A stretch of DNA of 9,076 nt from the NCBI GenBank assembly GCA_016764115.1, contig JAESSM010000009.1:8101-17176 (forward strand), written 5' to 3'. This document shows, piece after piece, positions 1 through 6,833 of this stretch. The translations under genes and the position numbers were made by a program. This DNA comes from Bacteroidia bacterium (GTDB taxonomy: Bacteria; Bacteroidota; Bacteroidia; JAESSM01; NORP286). Within the stretch, counting starts at the first letter, position 1. Each line of letters starts with the position of its first letter. The notes under the pieces are model-generated. The model was not told the origin of the DNA. It saw only the letters and a list, made by a program, of their open reading frames with translations, and searched no databases.

Positions 1-105
1 TTTGACCGATTTAGTTATACTATTAAGGCTTCTTACCATCAAGATGAGTTTTATGAAGATCTTCGTGATAGATATGATTCACTTATTCACTATCTCAACA
101 TTTAG
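1..105 (+). CDS. CBS-domain protein, C-terminal end only (5' partial)
   Basis: The frame is open from base 1 and ends in TAG at 103-105, giving 34 residues that finish HYLNI. The tail contains a YHQDEFYEDLRDRYDSL stretch. From memory this resembles the C-terminal end of the CBS-pair proteins encoded just upstream of NAD kinase in many Bacteroidota, which end in a pattern like SEHQED..NNLKERSDYLDKYLNI. The CBS domains themselves lie outside the window, so the call rests on this short tail and on nadK lying two genes downstream. Such proteins are presumed adenine-nucleotide sensors, but their role at this locus is not established. The next gene starts about 24 bases later, so co-transcription is plausible. 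Confidence 0.6.
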   Translation, partial: FDRFSYTIKASYHQDEFYEDLRDRYDSLIHYLNI

Positions 106-128
106 ATTTCTAGGATAAGCCCGAAAGT

Positions 129-1556
129 TTGGTGAAAATAATCTGTTTCATAAGTATACTTTTAATACACCTTCATCCACTTTTTTCCTTTGCTGGGAAT
201 TACCAAACTAAAGCAAACAGAAGTGATGAAAAAAAATATGTTGTTGTAACTAAGATCTCAATAGAAGGAAATAAGATCACTAAAGATCACATCATATTCC
301 GCGAACTTTTATTCAACATTGGAGATACTATTTTGGTTGACGAATTGAATAATAAGATCAACTCAAGTGAGGACAACCTAAAAAATACCTCACTATTCAA
401 TGAAGTAAAAGTGGAAGCAAAAAATTTGACATCTGAAAAAATTACTATTCACGTAAAACTTGCAGAACGGTGGTACACATGGCCAATTCCTATATTTAAC
501 TTAGCTGATAGAAATTTTAATGATTGGTGGGTAAATCAAAATAGAGATCTATCAAGAGTAGATTATGGTTTATTTTTTCTTCGATATAATTTTAGAGGTA
601 GAGATGAAAAACTCAAAGCACATATTCAACTTGGTTATACGGAGCGATTTGCCATGACCTATGAAATACCGTATGTAAATAAAAAGCAAACTTCCGGTAT
701 GGCATTTTTCTCTTCTTTTTCAAGAGGAAGAGAGTTACCATATAGAACTTTTAATAACAAATTAGAATACTACAAAGAACCCGATAATTATATCCTAAAG
801 GAATTTTATACTGGTATAAAGTACATGTATAGAAAGGAGATCCACAACAAGCATAGAGTGGAGCTGATATATCACAACAACTCCATAAGCAGTTCTATTG
901 CATCACTTAATCCTGATTATTTCTTAAATGGTGCCCTTGATCAAAAGTATGTATCAATAAATTATGAATATATACGAGATCATAGACAATTAAAGGCTTA
1001 TCCTTTAAAAGGTAATTATTTTGAAGTTGAATTTGAAAAAACCGGTTTAGGATTATTCAACGATGTTGATCTTTGGAGCTTTTCTGCAAACTATAGACAC
1101 TACATCCAGATATTTGACAGGTTATATGGTGCAGCTGGTATATGGTCAAAATATATTGGGTTTAACCAACCAAATTACTATGACACCGATGCATTGGGAT
1201 ATAACAAATATTTGAGAGGTTATGAATATTACGTTATTGATGGTCAGTTCTTTGTTTTGACAAAAGTATCTTTGAAATACGAAATTTTAAAACAACAAAA
1301 GAGAACATTCCGAAACATGCCTCTTCCTCAGTTTCAAACAATCCCACTAGCAATTTTTGCAGGAATCCACTTAGATAATGGTTATGTATTGGATAATTAC
1401 TATTTTGTAGATAATAATCTCAATAATTCACATTTATTGGGAACAGGTATAGGAATTGATTTTGTTTCTTTCTATGACAAAATTTTAAGAGTTGAATATT
1501 CGTTCAATAAATTAGGCGAATCTGATTTATTTTTACATTTTTCTATACCTATTTAA
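129..1556 (+). CDS. Omp85-superfamily outer-membrane protein (BamA/TamA-like, one POTRA domain)
   Basis: This is a 475-residue predicted outer-membrane beta-barrel protein. Residues 1-22 form a signal peptide, with cleavage likely after SFA. Residues 36-113 look like a single POTRA domain (start VVVTKISIEGNKITKD, then a helix-rich middle and a terminal strand). The remaining ~350 residues are alternating aromatic strands typical of the bacterial surface antigen (D15) barrel. Family marks are RDHRQLKAYPLKGNYFEVEF near 283-302 and LRGY at 362-365, matching the (V/I)RG(F/Y) motif of loop 6. The protein ends in a strand (FLHFSIPI). Full BamA proteins carry several POTRA domains and are much longer, so this is more likely a specialised TamA- or accessory-type member than the main BamA. 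No ATG start exists: an in-frame TAG at 111-113 limits the start to TTG at 129 or GTG at 132, and GTG seems at least as likely. Its substrate is unknown. Confidence 0.85.
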   Translation: MVKIICFISILLIHLHPLFSFAGNYQTKANRSDEKKYVVVTKISIEGNKITKDHIIFRELLFNIGDTILVDELNNKINSSEDNLKNTSLFNEVKVEAKNLTSEKITIHVKLAERWYTWPIPIFNLADRNFNDWWVNQNRDLSRVDYGLFFLRYNFRGRDEKLKAHIQLGYTERFAMTYEIPYVNKKQTSGMAFFSSFSRGRELPYRTFNNKLEYYKEPDNYILKEFYTGIKYMYRKEIHNKHRVELIYHNNSISSSIASLNPDYFLNGALDQKYVSINYEYIRDHRQLKAYPLKGNYFEVEFEKTGLGLFNDVDLWSFSANYRHYIQIFDRLYGAAGIWSKYIGFNQPNYYDTDALGYNKYLRGYEYYVIDGQFFVLTKVSLKYEILKQQKRTFRNMPLPQFQTIPLAIFAGIHLDNGYVLDNYYFVDNNLNNSHLLGTGIGIDFVSFYDKILRVEYSFNKLGESDLFLHFSIPI

Positions 1557-1562
1557 TTAATA

Positions 1563-2444
1563 ATGAAGAAAATAGGAATATTCGGTAAGTTTTTGGATAA
1601 ATCATCCATTGACCCTATTCAGAGTTTACTAACACAACTTTGTGATAAGTGTGAATTATTAACAATATACCAACCTTTTTTTGATCACATTAAGGATAAA
1701 GTTACTCTTGAAAAAAGCATTCAAACCTTTGATAAACACGAAGAAATTAAAGGTAAAATAGACTGCTTGTTCAGTATTGGAGGGGATGGAACATTTCTGG
1801 ATACAATTACTTTAATCAGAGATTCCGATATCCCGATTATGGGAATAAATACAGGTCGTCTTGGGTTTCTTTCAAGTATTGCAAAAGAAGAAATAAGTGA
1901 TGCCTTAACTAAGCTATTCAATGACGAATTTTCGCTTGATAATCGAACCTTGATTAGTTTGGAATGTAATAAAGGAATTTTTGAAAGTGTTAACTATGCT
2001 TTGAACGAATTTACGGTACATAAAAAGGATACCTCTTCTATGATCACCATCAATACTTATTTAAATGGTGACTTTTTAAACGCTTACTGGGCTGATGGGC
2101 TAATAATTTCTACACCCACAGGATCAACAGGATATTCATTAAGTTGTGGTGGGCCAATTGTATTTCCTCAATCAGGAAATTTTGTAATCACTCCTATTGC
2201 ATCCCATAATCTTAACAATCGTCCTATAGTTGTTTCAGATCAAAATGTTATTACCATTGAAATAGAAGGGCGTTCCGATAATTTTTTGGCTACCCTTGAC
2301 TCCCGTTCTGAAACTATAGATAATACTTACAAGCTAACTATCAAAAAAGCATCATTTGATATAAAAATTGTTCGTTTAAGTAACCAAAACTTTACCAATA
2401 CGTTAAGAAATAAACTAATGTGGGGATTGGACAAGAGGAATTAG
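1563..2444 (+). CDS. nadK: NAD kinase (ATP-NAD kinase)
   Basis: This cytoplasmic enzyme phosphorylates NAD to NADP using ATP (or polyphosphate in some members). The 293-residue protein has the family length. Key motifs are GGDGT at 73-77, whose Asp is the catalytic/binding residue; GINTGRLGFL near 94-103; NEF at 148-150; ADG at 177-179; and the glycine-rich PTGSTGYSLSCGGP at 185-198. The end, KLMWGLDKRN, is the usual terminus of Bacteroidota NAD kinases, so the gene appears complete. The start is ATG six bases after the stop of the Omp85 gene, which suggests one transcript with it. The neighbouring CBS-protein tail and DUF6089 genes match the usual Bacteroidota neighbourhood of nadK. I see nothing odd in the coding sequence. 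Confidence 0.97.
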   Translation: MKKIGIFGKFLDKSSIDPIQSLLTQLCDKCELLTIYQPFFDHIKDKVTLEKSIQTFDKHEEIKGKIDCLFSIGGDGTFLDTITLIRDSDIPIMGINTGRLGFLSSIAKEEISDALTKLFNDEFSLDNRTLISLECNKGIFESVNYALNEFTVHKKDTSSMITINTYLNGDFLNAYWADGLIISTPTGSTGYSLSCGGPIVFPQSGNFVITPIASHNLNNRPIVVSDQNVITIEIEGRSDNFLATLDSRSETIDNTYKLTIKKASFDIKIVRLSNQNFTNTLRNKLMWGLDKRN

Positions 2445-2557
2445 AACAAAGTATTGAAAATACAGGTAACGAATCAGAATAATTGTACGCATACATTGGA
2501 AATTTTGATTTTAAATTTTTTTTGACTATAATTGATGTTGTTAAATTGCGTTAAGTT

Positions 2558-3175
2558 ATGAGGAAAATTTCCATAATATTAGTCATCATATTTTTTACCA
2601 TCGACTTTACCAATGCTCAACCTTGGAAAAGAAAACGTTGGGAAGCCATTGGTATAATCGGAGTTTCTAACTTTTTGGGTGAACTTGGTGGAACAGATGA
2701 TGTTGGAGGAGAAGGATTAGCTGGATTTAGAGATTTAGAGTTCAAAACAACTCGCCACGCAATTGGAATAGGTATGCAATACCGGATGGGTGAACAGTTT
2801 TATTCAAAAATAAACATCATTCATGGTAAAGTAGCTGGAGATGATAAATTAACCGCTGAACCATTTAGAAGATGGAGAAATCTGCATTTCCGATCACCTA
2901 TAGTGGAACTATCTTATAACGTGATGTTCACTATTAACAAAGAACAGGGAGGCCACCGTTATAAACTAAAAGGAGTACGTGGTCGAAAATCTTTGCAAAT
3001 GAATACTTACTTTTTTGCAGGTATTGGAGGATTTTGGTTTAACCCGAAAGCTAAATATAATGGTAAATGGACGGCATTAAGGAAATTAGGCACTGAAGGA
3101 CAAGGACTTCCGTCTATTAAATACGCCAATTATACTATTACACCCAAAAAAAATACTCCCCTGTTGCTCTCATGA
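2558..3175 (+). CDS. DUF6089-type outer-membrane protein, N-terminal fragment of a frameshifted gene
   Basis: These 205 residues start with a signal peptide (residues 1-20, cleavage after TNA) and continue as glycine- and aromatic-rich strands of a small beta-barrel. Residues 178-183 (GTEGQG) match the same motif in the paralogue at 3587-4441, identifying the DUF6089 family, whose function is unknown. True homology stops near residue 198. After an A8 run at 3146-3153 the frame goes into a short unrelated tail (NTPLLLS) and stops. Adding one A gives KKKYSPVALMIPIGIGF and joins directly to the ORF at 3172-3531, for a protein of about 324 residues. The ATG at 2558 follows a 113-base gap after nadK. 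That gap is AT-rich, has an 8-T run at 2516-2523 and a weak promoter-like TTG/TAAATTG pair at 2522 and 2542, but no clear terminator. Confidence 0.8.
   Translation: MRKISIILVIIFFTIDFTNAQPWKRKRWEAIGIIGVSNFLGELGGTDDVGGEGLAGFRDLEFKTTRHAIGIGMQYRMGEQFYSKINIIHGKVAGDDKLTAEPFRRWRNLHFRSPIVELSYNVMFTINKEQGGHRYKLKGVRGRKSLQMNTYFFAGIGGFWFNPKAKYNGKWTALRKLGTEGQGLPSIKYANYTITPKKNTPLLLS
3146..3153 (+). other. A8 homopolymer at the frame junction of the split DUF6089 gene
   Basis: Eight consecutive A bases follow CCC. Protein similarity to the downstream paralogue switches from one frame to the other here. A ninth A would give one continuous reading frame. In the upstream frame the run reads CCC AAA AAA AAT, so it also contains an A AAA AAA heptamer of the kind used for -1 slippage. 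I see no obvious stem-loop or upstream Shine-Dalgarno-like stimulator, so programmed frameshifting is the least favoured of the three explanations, after sequencing error and true mutation. Confidence 0.7.
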
Positions 3176-3531
3176 TTCCTATAGGTATAGGGTTTAGAAG
3201 ACAAGTAAACAGACAACTTAATGTGGCTTTAGAATATGGAATAAGAAAAACATTCACGGATTATCTCGATGATGTTAGCACTGTCTACTACGATCCATTT
3301 GTTATGAGTGATATGGCAGCATCTTTATCAATAGGAGCAGATGAAAATGAATTGGATTTATCATTAGATCCAAATGCATCCTCACAACCTGCTGTAGCTC
3401 CGCATTATTCATATACCACTTCTCCTGGTCAAAAGAGAGGTGATCCCGATGATAAGGATGTATACATGTTCTTTGTGATTACATTTAACTATGTGATGAA
3501 AGACAGTAGAAGCTTCTGGCCTAAATTCTAA
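3172..3531 (+). CDS. DUF6089-type outer-membrane protein, C-terminal fragment of the same frameshifted gene
   Basis: This frame encodes the missing C-terminal part of the preceding gene. The nominal ATG at 3172 is almost certainly an internal Met: the frame is open upstream through the A8 tract and reads SPVAL before it, and no signal peptide follows. IPIGIGF, then FTDYLDDVST at 28-37, line up with IPIGGGM and FTDYLDDVST in the paralogue downstream. A variable acidic and Ser/Pro-rich stretch (about 38-87) follows, likely an exposed loop. QKRGDPDDKDVYMFF then matches HQRGNSKDKDWYMFG in the paralogue and leads into the last strand. The fragment overlaps the upstream ORF by 4 bases (ATGA arrangement), which could be mistaken for translational coupling of two genes. 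I read it as one broken or misassembled gene. Confidence 0.75.
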   Translation: MIPIGIGFRRQVNRQLNVALEYGIRKTFTDYLDDVSTVYYDPFVMSDMAASLSIGADENELDLSLDPNASSQPAVAPHYSYTTSPGQKRGDPDDKDVYMFFVITFNYVMKDSRSFWPKF

Positions 3532-3556
3532 GTTTTCATTTTTCATAATATTTTAG

Positions 3557-3564
3557 TTCTTTTG
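3557..3564 (+). promoter_or_regulatory. Possible -7 promoter element (TTCTTTTG) before the second DUF6089 gene
   Basis: TTCTTTTG followed by CA differs at one position from the Bacteroidota -7 consensus TAnnTTTG. It resembles the better match before mrp, which also continues with CA. It lies in the 55-base gap between the two DUF6089 genes, 22 bases before the GTG start. No convincing -33 TTG element is visible at the expected distance, so this is only a candidate. Confidence 0.3.
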
Positions 3565-3586
3565 CACGTTTATCTTTAGATATAAG

Positions 3587-4441
3587 GTGTACAAACTTGT
3601 GCGAAATTCAATTAATATATTTCTTGTCTTAATAACTATGCCGCTAATTGGGCTATCCCAAATATGGGATATTGGTGTATGGGGAGGCATTAGTAATTAT
3701 CAAGGGGAAATAAACCCTGATTTTAATATGAAATTCGTGAAACCTGCTTATGGCGCATTGATCAGGTATAATTTCAACCCTATAATATCAGTTCGGGGTA
3801 ATTTCTCAAAAGGCAGTATAGGTGCAAATGACTCAGAATTTAAAGGTTGGCAACAACAACGAAATCTTAGTTTTCAATCAAAAATTACTGAGCTTTCCGG
3901 ATTATTCGAGTTTAATTTTAAACCATTCATAACTGGAGATCCTAAATATAATTTTACAACATATCTATTTACAGGATTTTCTGTATTTAGTTTTAAACCC
4001 CAAACAACTTACAACGGTTCCATTACAAATCTTCAGGCTTTCGGTACAGAAGGTCAAGGCAGTGAATATTATCCCCAAAGAAACAAGTATTTCCTATATA
4101 ACTTTGCAATTCCAATTGGAGGTGGAATGAAAGTTAGCCTTTCTAATCATCTATCTTTTGCATTAGAAATTGGTGCAAGAAGAACATTTACCGATTATCT
4201 TGATGATGTTAGTACAACTTACCCAAATAGTGAATTAATTGGTCAAAAAGCAGATGGTAGCACGACCAATGGATTATCAAATCAATCATTACAAGCAAAT
4301 AGTTCAAATGATGTTTCCGATCATCAAAGAGGTAATTCTAAAGATAAAGACTGGTATATGTTTGGTGGCGCTGTTCTTGCCTATAACTTCAAATTCGGAA
4401 AATGCGGCAAAGCCTTTCATGAAGGATATAAATGGGACTAA
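3587..4441 (+). CDS. DUF6089-type outer-membrane beta-barrel protein (intact paralogue)
   Basis: This 284-residue secreted protein begins at GTG. An in-frame TAG at 3554-3556 and the absence of ATG leave GTG 3587 or GTG 3599 as starts, and the first keeps basic residues before the hydrophobic core. The signal peptide covers about residues 1-25 (IGLSQ before IWDIG). The mature part is rich in short amphipathic strands (IWDIGVWGGISNYQGEINP and similar), as in an 8-10-strand barrel. Shared family marks with the split gene upstream are GTEGQG at 153-158, IPIGGG near 175-180, FTDYLDDVST at 201-210, and DKDWYMF near the C terminus. The two genes are therefore tandem paralogues. A role in the outer membrane is inferred; no substrate or partner is known to me. 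The low-complexity Asn/Ser/Gln stretch around residues 216-248 is probably a surface loop. Confidence 0.85.
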   Translation: MYKLVRNSINIFLVLITMPLIGLSQIWDIGVWGGISNYQGEINPDFNMKFVKPAYGALIRYNFNPIISVRGNFSKGSIGANDSEFKGWQQQRNLSFQSKITELSGLFEFNFKPFITGDPKYNFTTYLFTGFSVFSFKPQTTYNGSITNLQAFGTEGQGSEYYPQRNKYFLYNFAIPIGGGMKVSLSNHLSFALEIGARRTFTDYLDDVSTTYPNSELIGQKADGSTTNGLSNQSLQANSSNDVSDHQRGNSKDKDWYMFGGAVLAYNFKFGKCGKAFHEGYKWD

Positions 4442-4488
4442 TAAGTAAGTCTCAATAGGCCTCTATTCCCTTTTACCATTGATTTTCG

Positions 4489-4496
4489 TACCTTTG
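4489..4496 (+). promoter_or_regulatory. -7 promoter element TACCTTTG before mrp
   Basis: TACCTTTG is an exact match to the Bacteroidota -7 consensus TAnnTTTG, followed by CA. It sits in the 62-base gap between the DUF6089 gene and mrp and ends 7 bases before the ATG at 4504. Transcription would thus begin at or very near the start codon, giving a leaderless or nearly leaderless mrp-nfu message. A clear -33 TTG box at the usual spacing is not visible. If correct, the Fe-S pair is transcribed separately from the upstream envelope genes. Confidence 0.5.
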
Positions 4497-4503
4497 CATA
4501 CTT

Positions 4504-5601
4504 ATGAGTTATTCAGATAAAGAAATATTAAAGGCGTTAAGCAATGTGATAGCTCCTGATCTTGGAAAAGATCTAGTAACATTAAATATGATCAGGAAGT
4601 TAAAAATTGAGGGTAAAGAAATATCTTTTGATCTTGTTCTAACAACTCCTGCCTGCCCGCTTAAAACAGCACTTGAAAATGCTTGCAAAAATGCAATTAA
4701 ACATCTTGTTGACAAGGATGCAATTATTCATATGAATACTACTTCAGATGTGACCTCTACCAAATCCTCTAGTGAAGATGCATTGCCTGACGTTAAGAAT
4801 GTTATTGCAGTAGCTTCTGGAAAAGGAGGAGTTGGAAAATCTACTGTTGCTGTAAATCTTGCTATTTCATTGGCAAAAAATGGTGCTAAAGTTGGTTTAA
4901 TAGATGCAGATATTTACGGTCCTTCTATCCCTATTATGTTTGGGATGAAAGAAGTAAAACCTCAAGCAAAGAAAATTGACGAAAAGAATTATATGATTCC
5001 ATTTGAAAAGTATGGAATACAATTTATATCGATAGGGTTTTTTATGGATGAAGAGCAATCTTTACCATGGAGAGGCCCAATGGCGTCTTCAGCTATTCGT
5101 CAATTTATAAATGATACTTTGTGGGGTGAACTGGATTATATGATCATTGATCTTCCTCCCGGAACAGGAGATATTCAATTGACATTGGCTTCCGCAGTGT
5201 CTATTACAGGAGCAGTTGTAGTATCAACACCACAAGATTTAGCTTTAGCAGATGTAAAAAAGGCAGTCGGAATGTTTCAAAATCCGAAAATTAATATCCC
5301 CATTATAGGGTTGGTTGAGAATATGTCTTATTTCTCTCCGGAAGATATGCCGGATAAAAAGTATTATATCTTTGGAAAAGGAGGAACTGAAAAATTATCT
5401 CAAGAAAAGGAGATTGAATTTTTAGGAAGCCTTCCTATTATAGAACAAATAAGGGTATCATGTGATTCAGGTAGTCCGATTAGTTTAGATGAAGGTTCTG
5501 AGTCAGCTATTCTTTTCAAAGAACTATCAGAGAAAGTAGCGCAACAAATATCAATTATTAATAATAAGAAAGAACCTAAACCGGAAGAAACAACAGCATA
5601 A
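4504..5601 (+). CDS. mrp: Mrp/ApbC-family Fe-S cluster carrier ATPase
   Basis: This 365-residue cytoplasmic P-loop protein of the MinD/Mrp (NBP35/ApbC) family is expected to bind and transfer Fe-S clusters to apoproteins. An N-terminal MIP18/DUF59 domain (about 1-80) carries the family cysteine in TTPACPLK (C51). The deviant Walker A is SGKGGVGKST at 105-114, switch I is DADIYGPSIP at 134-143, and the Walker B/switch II region is DLPPGTGD at 216-223. The usual C-terminal CxxC that ligates the bridging cluster in ApbC/NBP35 is absent: the segment after VENMSYF reads SPEDMPDKKYYIFGKGG. From memory, other Bacteroidota Mrp proteins also have a CxxC-less TPEELP..KYYIFGK version here, so this is probably lineage-typical rather than a defect. 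A charged tail (NKKEPKPEETTA) ends the protein. The gene is followed one base later by the Nfu-like gene. Confidence 0.93.
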   Translation: MSYSDKEILKALSNVIAPDLGKDLVTLNMIRKLKIEGKEISFDLVLTTPACPLKTALENACKNAIKHLVDKDAIIHMNTTSDVTSTKSSSEDALPDVKNVIAVASGKGGVGKSTVAVNLAISLAKNGAKVGLIDADIYGPSIPIMFGMKEVKPQAKKIDEKNYMIPFEKYGIQFISIGFFMDEEQSLPWRGPMASSAIRQFINDTLWGELDYMIIDLPPGTGDIQLTLASAVSITGAVVVSTPQDLALADVKKAVGMFQNPKINIPIIGLVENMSYFSPEDMPDKKYYIFGKGGTEKLSQEKEIEFLGSLPIIEQIRVSCDSGSPISLDEGSESAILFKELSEKVAQQISIINNKKEPKPEETTA

Positions 5602-5602
5602 A

Positions 5603-5899
5603 ATGGAAAATAAGATTGATAATTCGCTAATTGAAAAAATTGAGGAAGCTCTAAATTCTATAAGACCTTATTTAGAAGCTGACGGTGGAAACGTGGAATT
5701 ACTGGGAGTATCCGAGGAAATGAATGTATCCTTGAAACTTTTAGGAAGCTGCGAGCAATGTCCGATGAGCGTGATGACTTTAAAGGCGGGAGTTGAGCAG
5801 GCGCTAATAAAAGCAGTTCCCGAAATAAAATCTGTAGAATGTGTTAATTTAACTGACCCTAACGATCCCAATGCTGTGTTACCAGAAAATCTGAGATAA
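5603..5899 (+). CDS. NifU C-terminal-domain protein (Nfu-type Fe-S scaffold/carrier)
   Basis: This 98-residue protein consists almost entirely of the NifU C-terminal domain. Key marks are IRPYLEADGGNVELLGV at about 20-36 and the CEQCPMS motif with Cys50 and Cys53. In this family two subunits use these cysteines to hold a bridging 4Fe-4S (or 2Fe-2S) cluster for delivery to client proteins. The ATG lies one base after the mrp stop (TAA A ATG), so the two genes are almost certainly co-transcribed and probably translationally coupled. The pairing suggests that Nfu supplies, or receives, the cluster handled by Mrp. The C terminus (DPNDPNAVLPENLR) is a short polar tail. The gene ends one base from the stop of the convergent DUF4340 gene. 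Confidence 0.93.
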   Translation: MENKIDNSLIEKIEEALNSIRPYLEADGGNVELLGVSEEMNVSLKLLGSCEQCPMSVMTLKAGVEQALIKAVPEIKSVECVNLTDPNDPNAVLPENLR

Positions 5900-5900
5900 T

Positions 5901-6833
5901 CTAACTGGTACCAATCTGAACACCGGATACTTTTACTTCTCCTGGAATAAACCTAACCTTTTTCGGAAATAGTTTTTTGCAGATATCATCACTTCTTTTA
6001 ATCGTAAAAGCTGCGTCACTATTTAACGATGAGGTAATAACAAAAGAACTTTCATCAGTAATACTTGGATATCCATTTACCACAATTGGTTCTTCACCAT
6101 CGACATCGATTTTGAGAGACATTATTGGATTACTCAATGAACTGGCATTTACATCATCCGTAAAATTAGAATTTGCAAGATATTTTAACCTAGAAAAGTA
6201 TTTCTTGGTAACTTTATTTGAATCTACCTGGATCATTCCATCGAGAAACCAGCCATTCTCTTTCAACTCTATTGTAAAAGAACTATCCCCAGGATATGTA
6301 TAAGTTAGTTTTGTCCAATCTTCAGGATCACTGTCAATAATAACATCATATCTCCAAAATTCTAGTTGCCTGTTAAATGTAATATCAAGTAACCCTTCAA
6401 CGCTATACACTTCATCCGCATCAGATAATCGAATATAGGTATACATTTCTCTTTGACTTTTATAAGAGAATTTCCCTAAAATGATATCTAATGTCCTTTT
6501 ATCTCCTTCAAATACTCTTACTCTTACACCAGAAGTATCAACTTGAAATTCATTATACTTCTCTTTATCAGTAGATACTAAATTGGAAGGTTTTATAATT
6601 GCAATTTGATCGATCGCACTAACTATTTTCTCGTCATCTGCTTTTCCAAATTTATTCTCCCCTATTTTAACTTGCCAACTTCCATCGGTTTTGATCAAAT
6701 CAACTTCATTTTTCGCCTTGGTTAAAATCTTAATAGCGCTCACTTTATCAATATCCACATTAACCAAATCCTTATTAAATGTGCCTTTACTCTTCGTCTC
6801 TTCACTGGATTCAACAAAAAATACTATCAACAA
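5901..6833 (-). CDS. DUF4340 domain protein, N-terminally disrupted by a frameshift
   Basis: These 310 residues form the body of a DUF4340 protein, usually membrane-anchored by one N-terminal helix with the rest outside the cytoplasm. Two similar modules are visible: DLIKTDGSWQV followed by DDEKIVSAIDQIAII (about 45-80), and SFTIELKENGWFLDG followed by VDSNKVTKKYFSRLKYLA (about 175-210). In each, a Trp-containing hairpin precedes a helix, as expected for the family. The frame opens only at a TTG (6833) inside a hydrophobic stretch, LLIVFFVESS, which is the second half of a membrane helix. The first half (MFKKIKTLHLALVFGAL) lies immediately upstream in another frame, from ATG 6883. One added base near 6832-6838 rejoins them. 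The gene follows the GldG-like gene and probably works with that ABC module; its molecular role is unknown. If the break is real, the product loses its start and signal-anchor. Confidence 0.82.
   Translation of the reverse strand: MLIVFFVESSEETKSKGTFNKDLVNVDIDKVSAIKILTKAKNEVDLIKTDGSWQVKIGENKFGKADDEKIVSAIDQIAIIKPSNLVSTDKEKYNEFQVDTSGVRVRVFEGDKRTLDIILGKFSYKSQREMYTYIRLSDADEVYSVEGLLDITFNRQLEFWRYDVIIDSDPEDWTKLTYTYPGDSSFTIELKENGWFLDGMIQVDSNKVTKKYFSRLKYLANSNFTDDVNASSLSNPIMSLKIDVDGEEPIVVNGYPSITDESSFVITSSLNSDAAFTIKRSDDICKKLFPKKVRFIPGEVKVSGVQIGTS

Noticed and set aside
1721..1921. Minus-strand ORF of 66 codons inside nadK
   Set aside because: It lies wholly within the strongly supported NAD kinase frame and shows no domain or signal of its own; it is a shadow ORF.
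2445..2557. Gap after nadK: small hairpin GTATT-GAA-AATAC (2451-2463), T8 run (2516-2523) and TTG/TAAATTG promoter-like pair (2522, 2542)
   Set aside because: The hairpin is only 5 AT-rich pairs and is not followed by a T-run; the promoter pair misses one T of the TAnnTTTG consensus. Too weak to annotate as a terminator or promoter.
3146..3175. Programmed -1 ribosomal frameshift at A AAA AAA
   Set aside because: The heptamer is present, but no stimulatory structure or upstream SD-like site is evident, and the paralogue is encoded in a single frame. A missing base is simpler.
4239..4448. Plus-strand ORF of 69 codons overlapping the end of the second DUF6089 gene
   Set aside because: The DUF6089 frame here is supported by DKDWYMF shared with the paralogue; the other frame shows no recognisable family feature.
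5977..6303. Plus-strand ORF of 108 codons opposite the DUF4340 gene
   Set aside because: The opposite strand carries the DUF4340 modules; this ORF has no recognisable features and no start context.
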